Shown here piece by piece: positions 6,156-11,356 of a DNA stretch of 11,356 bases; the stretch's first letter is position 1, and every line of letters starts with the position of its first letter. Below the pieces are notes generated by a model. The model did no database searches, was not told the DNA's origin, and was given only the letters and a program-made list of their open reading frames with translations. The DNA lies in contig CAJUDO010000048.1 in NCBI GenBank assembly GCA_910585405.1, positions 1 through 11,356 on the forward strand, given 5' to 3'. The DNA comes from an uncultured Peptococcaceae bacterium (GTDB lineage: Bacteria > Bacillota > Peptococcia > Peptococcales > Peptococcaceae). Made by a program: the position numbers and the translations under genes.

Positions 6156-6840
6156 GAAGCTGCAATATGCCGCAAAACTGGCGGCAAAGGCCGAACTGGA
6201 GCCATGGCTTGATTATGAGGCCTACGAGGAGCCAGTCTTTTCAGCAAAGTTTCAGCAAAGGATGCAGGAGCTGATAAAGAATGTGAGAGTCGGCAATGTG
6301 GCGCAGGACAGGGCGCGGCTGGGCTGGCAGTACTATGGCAGACGGAGCCTCGCCGCCGTGCTGCTGTGCTTTCTCCTGAGCTGTGTGGCCATGCCGGAGG
6401 CCGTGATGGCTGGCTGCCGGAGTGTGCTTGAGGTAGTGCGGACAGTGTTTGAGGAATATACAGAATATCATATTACCTCCAGGGAAAGCGACAGTACTCA
6501 GTTTGTGCCCATCTCCTTAAACTATTTGCCCGAGGGGATATACGAAGCAGAACGGGAGGAGCATCCAACTAGGTTGAGAATCGTTTATCATAATCCTGTC
6601 GGTCAAAGTATTTTAACAATAATGCAAGAACTTTTTACTGGAGATGTTGAATCAGGTTATATTACAGATACAGAGGATGCGCAGATTACATATTGTATGA
6701 TACAGAATGAAATGGTAGAACTCATTACAAAAGATGATAGAATTCAATTCGTATGGGAGCATGGAGCCTATTTGATTACAGGACAGACCAGATTGTCAAA
6801 AGAAGAAGTCATTCTCATTTTACAAAATATCACATTATAG
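6139..6840 (+). CDS. DUF4367-type membrane anti-sigma factor
   Basis: The 233-aa product has a cytoplasmic N-terminal part (1-68) starting MKLSDEKLQYAAKLA, one membrane helix (70-92) and an external domain. Within the external part, FVPISLNYLPEGIYEAERE (122-140) to the end (TGQTRLSKEEVILILQNI) fits DUF4367. The N-terminal part would hold the sigma factor inactive, and the outer domain would sense a signal or contact a partner. AGGAGG lies 9 nt upstream of the ATG, and the gene overlaps the sigma gene by 17 bp, supporting stoichiometric production. Base composition changes sharply inside the gene: about 70% GC around 6301-6420 but about 32% around 6601-6720, with the break near residue 140, inside the sensory domain. 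This suggests exchange of the outer half. No zinc-binding HXXXCXXC anti-sigma motif is seen. Confidence 0.8.
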   Translation: MKLSDEKLQYAAKLAAKAELEPWLDYEAYEEPVFSAKFQQRMQELIKNVRVGNVAQDRARLGWQYYGRRSLAAVLLCFLLSCVAMPEAVMAGCRSVLEVVRTVFEEYTEYHITSRESDSTQFVPISLNYLPEGIYEAEREEHPTRLRIVYHNPVGQSILTIMQELFTGDVESGYITDTEDAQITYCMIQNEMVELITKDDRIQFVWEHGAYLITGQTRLSKEEVILILQNITL

Positions 6841-6845
6841 AGAAC

Positions 6846-6882
6846 AAAAAGACTGTCAAGTGTGTGGAATGACAGTCTTTTT
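6846..6882 (+). terminator. Terminator of the sigma/anti-sigma operon
   Basis: AAAAAGACTGTCA (6846-6858) pairs perfectly with 6870-6882 around an 11-nt loop, and the descending arm ends in a run of T. It begins 6 bp after the anti-sigma stop, separating this operon from the secreted cassette driven by P3. Confidence 0.9.
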
Positions 6883-6907
6883 TGTGTCATGGCATAAAAA
6901 GTAAGAA

Positions 6908-6968
6908 AAATGAAAATTTTTGAAAAATTTTGTCCGGAATGCCCTCCTTTTTGTCGTTCATAATATAT
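6908..6968 (+). promoter_or_regulatory. ECF-like promoter P3 (secreted-protein cassette)
   Basis: Tandem A/T tracts (6912-6930) precede TGTCC at 6931-6935. A 19-bp spacer ends in TTTTTGT, then come CGTT at 6955-6958 and ATATAT at 6963-6968. It shares TGTCCGGA with P1 and TTTTTGTCGTT with P2. It lies about 65 bp before the first secreted gene and just after the sigma operon terminator. Confidence 0.65.
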
Positions 6969-7033
6969 GACAGGAAACTGAGTGAGAAATTCATTTCTTG
7001 TCGGAATTTTCAAACGGAAAGGAGGGAAATAAA

Positions 7034-7468
7034 GTGGTGAATAGAGCAAAGAAAGCGGCGGCTGCGGTTTGTCTGGGCGCAGTGGTACTGACGTCAGTAC
7101 CAGCAGTTGCTATGGCAGCAACTGCTGAACCCGTTACCCAACAGACAGAAAGCGGAATTGCACCCTATATGTTATATATTGTAGATGCACGCTGTACATT
7201 ATCTATCTCAGGAACAACGGCAACCGTGAACGCCTGGGTAATAGGCGATGACTTTGATGCCACCAAAGCAAAGGTGATTGCAGAATTACAGGAAAAAGAC
7301 GGAAATAGCTGGACGTCCATTGCCACCTGGACAGACACACAAAATGGCAACTATGCTTCTGTAGACAAGACTAAGAGCATTACAAGAGGCAAAACTTATC
7401 GCGTGAAAGCAACTGTCACCGTTTGGGAAGGCAGCGCATCAGAAACACAAACTATCTATAGCTCGTGA
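7034..7468 (+). CDS. Small secreted beta-rich protein
   Basis: The 144-aa product has a clear signal peptide (basic NRAKK, hydrophobic core, cleavage likely after AVAMA near residue 28). A short linker with ESGIAPY (39-45) is followed by about 100 residues of alternating beta-type sequence (CTLSISGTTATVNAWVIG, KAKVIAELQEKDG, KTYRVKATVTVWEG). This pattern fits a small extracellular beta-sandwich module; no firm family name can be given. GTG at 7034 is chosen over an upstream TTG at 6998 because GGAGGG precedes it by 7 nt; a second GTG follows immediately at 7037. It is the first gene after P3. One cysteine in the mature part (54) argues against an internal disulfide. Confidence 0.75.
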   Translation: MVNRAKKAAAAVCLGAVVLTSVPAVAMAATAEPVTQQTESGIAPYMLYIVDARCTLSISGTTATVNAWVIGDDFDATKAKVIAELQEKDGNSWTSIATWTDTQNGNYASVDKTKSITRGKTYRVKATVTVWEGSASETQTIYSS

Positions 7469-7488
7469 GAGAGCAATGTCAGGACAAC

Positions 7489-7522
7489 TTCTTCCCTGCC
7501 TGTGCAAACCGGCAGGGAAGAA
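7489..7522 (+). repeat. Intergenic hairpin without a T tract
   Basis: TTCTTCCCTGCC (7489-7500) pairs perfectly with GGCAGGGAAGAA (7511-7522) around 10 nt. Neither strand has a T run after the stem, so a standard intrinsic terminator is unlikely. It may mark RNA processing or 3' protection of the first cistron, or leaky termination, letting the first secreted protein be made in excess over the next ones. Confidence 0.6.
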
Positions 7523-7548
7523 AATGAAAATTTAAGGAGGAATCGTTT

Positions 7549-7926
7549 ATGAGAAAAACAATGAAAAAAATAATTGCTACAGTTTTAACCGCAGCAATGG
7601 CTATGAGTATAGGAATGCCAGTGTTTGCTGCGAATACGCTCTCTGTCGTAAATGATTCAGATAATGCTGCATATGCTGCAAGAAGTATACAGCGTTCTAC
7701 GAGTTATGAAATTACGGCTAACAATGTATGTTTGAGAGCGACACCATCACTTTCTGGTGATGTAGTTGCATATTTACAAAAAGGAGATATCGTTGTTGAC
7801 TTAAAAGAAACAGTTTACGCAGATGGATATACTTGGGTAAGCGTTCAATGTGTAAATTGCTCCAATCCAGTATTAAATGGGACACCGGCTTGGGTGGCAA
7901 GCAATTATTTGCGTGAAATCGGCTGA
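7549..7926 (+). CDS. Secreted SH3b-domain protein
   Basis: The 125-aa protein has a signal peptide ending in GMPVFA (near residue 27), a 25-residue linker and one bacterial SH3 domain at about 54-122: ANNVCLRATPSLSGDVVAYLQKGDIVVDL, then GYTWVSVQC, then GTPAWVASNYLREIG. SH3b domains often bind cell-wall peptides or serve as targeting modules; no catalytic domain is present, so it probably acts as a wall-binding or partner-binding protein. Three cysteines (61, 101, 104) are unusual for an SH3b fold. AAGGAGG sits 8 nt before the ATG. It lies in the P3 cassette, 80 bp after the first gene and 36 bp before the next. Confidence 0.85.
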   Translation: MRKTMKKIIATVLTAAMAMSIGMPVFAANTLSVVNDSDNAAYAARSIQRSTSYEITANNVCLRATPSLSGDVVAYLQKGDIVVDLKETVYADGYTWVSVQCVNCSNPVLNGTPAWVASNYLREIG

Positions 7927-7962
7927 AAATAATAAAAGATGCAGAAAGGTATGTGATTCATT

Positions 7963-9012
7963 ATGAAAAAATTTTTTAGAAAAGCAACTGCAATCGTCGC
8001 GACTGTTACTATGTTGGCTACCATGACAACACCGGCTTTTGCAGCAGAAAACAATGCAGCCTCGGAGCCGCTGAGCAATGAGGCGGTAGCCTTTTTACAG
8101 GAGCATGGTGTAGATCCCTCCATCTTTGAAGTATCCGCATATGCACTGATGGATGAGGAAACGGCCATTGCAAATTCTTACAATGAAAGTGTGCTGGCAT
8201 TAAAAGATGCGACAGAAGCAAATAATTTTACAGATGAACAAATTCAGAAGTATGTCGATGGTTTGATTTCAACTCCGACAACTGTTGTCTCTGGAAATGA
8301 AAGTGGAATCGAGCCTTATGCTGATAATCAACCTTCTGCAGACAATCGGGAAAAAGATGATGGGATTGGTTATGAGGTGAAATCTAATTCTGGATACTAT
8401 CAGGAAACAGCGTATGCAACGTTACCAAGCGTATACAGAGCAGCTTCCACTGGTTCTCACTCAGATGGATATTTATTCTATACAGTATCCGGAAGTGGTA
8501 ACTGGGGAATTGATGTAGGTTTGGCCTATTGCTCTGGCAAAAATATTGAAGGATGGAGAGGATTTTATCTACCAGAAGGAGCGATAAGACCAGAATATCA
8601 GGAACAACCAATTACTTCTTTAAAAGCGGGCTCACTTGTATATTTTACTGGTGTAATTGAAACAAACAATTATTTACGTTTTAGAGTATTGGATGGAAAT
8701 AATTTTAATACTGTATACTATGATATCTCTTATTATGTAGGCGACCATAGTATTTATCGCACCAATGCAGCGTTTAACCGCCAAATTACTTTATGCAATG
8801 CCGCTAAAAACTTTAATACTGGTGCATATTTAAGAAACGGACAGTTCAGTGATGCCTATATCTATTCTTCAAGTGGTTATAGCAAGACGATAGCAAGCAA
8901 TACCGTTTCTAATCATCGGGGAAGATTTGGCACGAACAGTGACAATGCAAAACAGGTTACTGTGAACAGTTATGATCCATGGTATGCTGAAAATATTAGT
9001 ATTAAATTTTAG
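7963..9012 (+). CDS. Large secreted protein with unknown beta-rich C-terminal domain
   Basis: The 349-aa product starts with a signal peptide (cleavage after TTPAFA, about residue 27). A helical segment (about 35-100, PLSNEAVAFLQEHGVDPSIF...) leads to ESGIEPYAD (113-121), which resembles ESGIAPY in the first secreted protein. The rest (about 135-349) is rich in Tyr, Ser, Asn and Gly with alternating beta pattern (GYLFYTVSGSGNWGIDVGLAYC, LRFRVLDGNNFNTVYYDISYY) and is not recognised. Composition drops from about 55% GC at 8041-8100 to 25-28% at 8641-8760, so the distal domain may have a different origin from the start of the gene. The ribosome site (AGAAAGG, 12 nt from the ATG) is weaker than those of its neighbours. 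An adhesin, toxin-like or ligand-binding role is possible, but nothing in the sequence decides this. Confidence 0.75.
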   Translation: MKKFFRKATAIVATVTMLATMTTPAFAAENNAASEPLSNEAVAFLQEHGVDPSIFEVSAYALMDEETAIANSYNESVLALKDATEANNFTDEQIQKYVDGLISTPTTVVSGNESGIEPYADNQPSADNREKDDGIGYEVKSNSGYYQETAYATLPSVYRAASTGSHSDGYLFYTVSGSGNWGIDVGLAYCSGKNIEGWRGFYLPEGAIRPEYQEQPITSLKAGSLVYFTGVIETNNYLRFRVLDGNNFNTVYYDISYYVGDHSIYRTNAAFNRQITLCNAAKNFNTGAYLRNGQFSDAYIYSSSGYSKTIASNTVSNHRGRFGTNSDNAKQVTVNSYDPWYAENISIKF

Positions 9013-9029
9013 AACAGAATAAAAAGCTG

Positions 9030-9059
9030 CCACATTGCGTATAGAATTACGCAATGTGG
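9030..9059 (+). repeat. Perfect hairpin after the large secreted gene
   Basis: CCACATTGCGTA (9030-9041) pairs perfectly with 9048-9059 around a 6-nt loop. On the plus strand it is followed by TATTGTATG rather than a T run, while an A run lies upstream. It would therefore be a weak plus-strand terminator but a good minus-strand one, although no minus-strand gene is near. Partial termination ahead of the next gene is the likely role. Confidence 0.6.
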
Positions 9060-9135
9060 TATTGTATGAAAAAAGAAACATTTTGTTTACATAATACATC
9101 TATGAAAGAAAGAGCATGCAAGGAGGAATTTATAT

Positions 9136-9999
9136 ATGAAAAAGAAATGGATTGCTGCCACAGTATTGTTGGCATTTTTATTGACAGGTGCGCCGACAGC
9201 GGCCATGGCGCAGAATGTCACAGTGACGCTGCCGACCTTTCCGGTCACATTGAATGGCTACGAAATGCAGCCCACCTATGATGAATATCCGGTGCTTGTC
9301 TATCAGAATATTACCTATTTTCCTATGACCGGTTATTATGGAGGATTCTTAGGGTTGGATACACGCTGGGCCGATAATACATTAACTGTGAAAAAAGAGT
9401 TGGCTAACAGCAAAAATTTGCGCTGGTATGAAAAGAAAGAGGCCAATAAAAACAAATATACAGCCAGTGTTGCAGCCTACAATATTGTGGTGAACGGAAA
9501 GAAGATTCAAAACAGCAAGGAGCAATACCCATTGCTGCAGTTTCGGGATGTGACTTATTTTCCGCTGACCTGGCGTTTTGCAGTGGAGGAATTTGGCTGG
9601 GAGTATGCCTTTGACGCAAAAAGCGGACTAAAAATCAACAGCAAGTCGGAGATTGAAATAAATGGAAAATCGGACAAATACGTCATTGCCGGTGATATTG
9701 CAGTAGGCTATCCGGCTAACAGCTATGATGAACAATATACCTTTACCTATAAAAAAGGAAATGAGCCGGAAAAAGAATTCAGCTTAGAGTCACAATTGCA
9801 GGATGGGATGTATTACTTTTATGCGCAAAAGGATGAAAATGATTGTCTGCATCAGGCTGAGATTGATATGAAACTGAAACCGTCAATTGAAGGGACGATT
9901 TTGACAATGCCTTGTGTCCGCCAAAATAACGGGAAAGAAAATTTGATTCTGAAAATTGATTTTGTAAAAGGTGAAATTATCAGCAAAACCGCTGTGTAA
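9136..9999 (+). CDS. Secreted protein with two copper-amine-oxidase-N-like modules
   Basis: The 287-aa product has a signal peptide (cleavage after PTAAMA, near residue 25) and two similar modules exactly 80 residues apart: YPVLVYQNITYFPMT at 51-65 and YPLLQFRDVTYFPLT at 131-145. Each follows a strand resembling the LNG or VNG(K)KI lead-in of the copper-amine-oxidase N-terminal-like domain (PF07833) and ends in a D/W strand (LGLDTRW, FGWEYAF). In Gram-positive bacteria this domain is a wall- or surface-associated module and does not imply copper or oxidase activity. The remaining 110 residues (about 175-287) are beta-rich and unrecognised. AAGGAGG lies 9 nt before the ATG. It may be read from P3 through the 9030-9059 hairpin, as no good promoter was seen in the 123-bp gap. 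Confidence 0.82.
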   Translation: MKKKWIAATVLLAFLLTGAPTAAMAQNVTVTLPTFPVTLNGYEMQPTYDEYPVLVYQNITYFPMTGYYGGFLGLDTRWADNTLTVKKELANSKNLRWYEKKEANKNKYTASVAAYNIVVNGKKIQNSKEQYPLLQFRDVTYFPLTWRFAVEEFGWEYAFDAKSGLKINSKSEIEINGKSDKYVIAGDIAVGYPANSYDEQYTFTYKKGNEPEKEFSLESQLQDGMYYFYAQKDENDCLHQAEIDMKLKPSIEGTILTMPCVRQNNGKENLILKIDFVKGEIISKTAV

Positions 10000-10020
10000 A
10001 AATTTGATAACCCACTACCA

Positions 10021-10067
10021 AATAAGCTGTTGTCCTGCATTATTGCTATGGCTGCGGCTTATTTTTT
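10021..10067 (+). terminator. Likely terminator after the secreted cassette
   Basis: AATAAGC (10021-10027) pairs with GCTTATT (10057-10063), with a few weaker inner pairs, and the right arm runs into a tail of T bases to 10067. It starts 21 bp after the stop of the last secreted gene. The long imperfect loop makes it weaker than the other terminators. Confidence 0.55.
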
Positions 10068-10069
10068 GC

Positions 10070-10146
10070 AAATGTTTCAGTGAAACATTTTTGGTTTGTT
10101 TCTGTCGGTCATTTTTCGCAAATTGCATTCTAATGGGTGAAAAATG
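10070..10146. repeat. Two inverted repeats in the gap before the membrane genes
   Basis: AAATGTTTCA (10070-10079) and its complement (10081-10090) form a nearly uninterrupted 21-bp palindrome followed by TT. CATTTTTC (10110-10117) pairs with GAAAAATG (10139-10146). The first could be a second terminator arm or an operator; the second has no clear role. Otherwise the 10000-10416 gap holds only promoter-like elements and no convincing gene. Confidence 0.4.
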
Positions 10147-10183
10147 TTTTCGTGCAGATTTTGGCCTGTTGGGGACGTTTTCG

Positions 10184-10212
10184 TTGTAAAGCTGCGAAGA
10201 ATCTGTTAAGAT
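10184..10212 (+). promoter_or_regulatory. Weak sigma-A-like promoter upstream of P4
   Basis: TTGTAA at 10184-10189, a 17-bp spacer and TAAGAT at 10207-10212 match each consensus box at four positions. Its -35 lies in the TTTTCGTTGTA string that also occurs upstream of the sigma gene, where it forms part of the other sigma-A-like site. Confidence 0.25.
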
Positions 10213-10246
10213 AAGGTATAGATATTATTATGGCAATTTGCCAGAA

Positions 10247-10303
10247 ACATAAAAAATTTTTGCAAAGGTGTCCTGATTATGAATAGTTTGTCGTTTTGAT
10301 ATA
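10247..10303 (+). promoter_or_regulatory. ECF-like promoter P4 (membrane-protein unit)
   Basis: An AAAAAATTTTT tract leads to CAAAG, then TGTCC at 10269-10273, an 18-bp spacer, CGTT at 10292-10295 preceded by TTTGT, and ATATA at 10299-10303. It keeps the same element order as P1-P3, including CAAAG-N-TGTCC identical to P1. An AGGAG at 10307-10311 has no start codon at a useful distance, so the first gene would have a leader of about 110 nt. Confidence 0.6.
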
Positions 10304-10416
10304 GATAGGAGAAAATTTTAATCAGCATAAGTCGGCGCAAGCAGGTTGGGCAGAAATTTTAAATTTGAATGCATACAATGAGAATGGGAACAATATCGCG
10401 AAATGGAGTGATAGGT

Positions 10417-10701
10417 ATGACATTAGGTGCTGCGGGAAAGATGCTTTTGGGAAATCTGATTTATCTGATTGCCTTGTTTGCGCTGCAGTTTTATTTGTGC
10501 GGCAAACAAAATAAATGGCTGGGGCTTCTCTTGCCCGGTGTATTTTTTCTCTATTCCCTTTATTTGTTGGCGCAGATGTTTTTGCTGCACGCAATGCCTG
10601 ATTACGGTGTGATGCTGCGAATTTTTGTTGCGTTTATCTCGCCCAATATCAACACAGTTATCTTGCTGTTGATTTATTACTTCTCCAGGAAAAAAGCATA
10701 A
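10417..10701 (+). CDS. Small membrane protein of unknown function
   Basis: The 94-aa protein is mostly hydrophobic, with three likely membrane helices (about 8-28, 33-58, 65-89) and a short basic tail (SRKKA). No family is recognised. The ATG at 10417 is chosen because TGGAGTG lies 8 nt upstream. An ATG at 10369 in the same frame has no ribosome site and would add a polar stretch in front of the first helix. It is the first of two genes behind P4 and ends 16 bp before the next start, so they probably form one unit. Confidence 0.65.
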   Translation: MTLGAAGKMLLGNLIYLIALFALQFYLCGKQNKWLGLLLPGVFFLYSLYLLAQMFLLHAMPDYGVMLRIFVAFISPNINTVILLLIYYFSRKKA

Positions 10702-10717
10702 AAGAGAGGTGTTTTTT

Positions 10718-11329
10718 GTGAAGCCAAATAAGAAAATAGAGAAAATTTCTGATTTGTTGTGTTCAGCAACATTTCTTGCAATCTTTGTCATATTTTTTGT
10801 GATTTTATTGTCACTAACGGTTGGATATTTTATGTTTTTTCATAATTTTGATGGGCCGGAGGCAAACATCGGAAATTATCATTACGAGTCGACGGAAGAA
10901 TATACGCCCCATGGGCTGCCTATCAATTTGACGGATTTTGATGTAGAGGTGCTGGATTATTATTACCGAAAATCCAGCGGTATGCTGTACCCCCTTTCCC
11001 ATCATGGCACTTATGTGGATTCTTTAGCAGACAGTATTGAAAATCCAACGCAGGTCATCACACTCTCCTATGACATCTGGGATAGCTCAACGGCATTTGT
11101 GTTAGACCGAAAAGAAAAAAGTCTGCAGAGAAAATACGGCAAAGAGATCGTAGATGCAGAGTTGGATTATGGCGCACAAAAAGCGTACTGGGCTGGAAAC
11201 AGTTTGTTGCTGCGCTATGAGGGCAAGCTCATTTGTTTCTATGGCGAAACACCTGTAGAGCTGCTGGACAGCGAAGCTTGCGCCGCCTATATGCGGGAGC
11301 ATTTTTGTATGAAGAAAACCCCCAGCTAG
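10718..11329 (+). CDS. Single-pass membrane protein with external domain, unknown
   Basis: The 203-aa product has a short basic cytoplasmic start (KPNKKIEKI), one long membrane helix (about 13-41) and an external part of about 160 residues with aromatic and acidic segments (DVEVLDYYYRKSSG, VITLSYDIWDSSTAFVLDRKEKS, SLLLRYEGKLICFYGE). No family is recognised. GTG at 10718 is preferred to a GTG at 10709, which lies within the GAGAGGTG ribosome site. Its last codons and TAG stop are built into the terminal hairpin. Pairing with the small membrane protein and control by P4 suggest an envelope function, which is inference. Confidence 0.7.
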   Translation: MKPNKKIEKISDLLCSATFLAIFVIFFVILLSLTVGYFMFFHNFDGPEANIGNYHYESTEEYTPHGLPINLTDFDVEVLDYYYRKSSGMLYPLSHHGTYVDSLADSIENPTQVITLSYDIWDSSTAFVLDRKEKSLQRKYGKEIVDAELDYGAQKAYWAGNSLLLRYEGKLICFYGETPVELLDSEACAAYMREHFCMKKTPS

Positions 11330-11339
11330 GCTGGGGGTT
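11317..11339. terminator. Compact hairpin ending the last gene
   Basis: AACCCCCAGC (11317-11326) pairs perfectly with 11330-11339 around a 3-nt loop that is exactly the TAG stop codon. The plus strand has only two T bases after it, while the minus strand runs into TTTTCTTC. It may therefore serve an unseen leftward gene beyond the window edge as well as, or more than, this one. Confidence 0.7.
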
Positions 11340-11356
11340 CCGGAAAGCTTAAAGCT

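Noticed and set aside
6998..7033. TTG start 12 codons upstream for the first secreted gene
   Set aside because: It would put a polar stretch before the signal peptide and include the GGAGGG ribosome site within the coding part.
10314..10360. Small gene right after AGGAG at 10307 downstream of P4
   Set aside because: No ATG, GTG or TTG at suitable distance; only a non-standard ATT frame that stops after about 15 codons.

Overview
The window looks like a piece of chromosome from a low-to-mid GC Gram-positive anaerobe of the Firmicutes, most likely a gut-type Clostridium relative. This rests on gene families and signals rather than any database match: strong AGGAGG-type ribosome sites, GTG and TTG starts, a PadR-HAAS (DUF1700) operon, a small sigma factor paired with a DUF4367 anti-sigma protein, and Gram-positive signal peptides. 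No rRNA, tRNA, CRISPR array, insertion sequence or phage gene was seen.

Left part (1-2990), housekeeping: the tail of an upstream gene (1-95), a cysteine synthase (cysK, 162-1094, +), a shared terminator, then two leftward genes: a permuted papain-like (YiiX/NlpC-P60 type) protein and the lipid-carrier phosphatase uppP. Middle-left part (2990-5183, all -): a tight three-gene operon with 4-bp overlaps, made of a PadR repressor, a HAAS/DUF1700 membrane protein and a membrane-anchored protein ending in a long Gln/Glu-rich coiled coil. Its promoter has an array of TACTA/TAGTA half-sites just upstream of the -35 box.

Right half (5184-11339, all +): an ECF-like sigma factor and its overlapping DUF4367 anti-sigma gene, then a run of four secreted proteins (a small beta protein, an SH3b protein, a large unknown beta-rich protein, and a protein with two copper-amine-oxidase-N-like modules), then two membrane proteins of unknown function ending in a strong hairpin.

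The most interesting observation is a promoter-like signature present four times in the right half: A/T tract, TGTCC, an 18-19 bp spacer, CGTT, then ATATA a few bases on. It lies at about 5255, 5514, 6931 and 10269: twice ahead of the sigma gene, once ahead of the secreted cassette, and once ahead of the two-gene membrane unit. The simplest reading is a self-contained, autoregulated sigma/anti-sigma regulon in which a membrane-bound anti-sigma protein controls a block of exported and membrane proteins. The secreted proteins and the distal half of the anti-sigma gene are also much more AT-rich than their surroundings, which suggests exchange of the extracellular parts. Function of the exported proteins is unknown.
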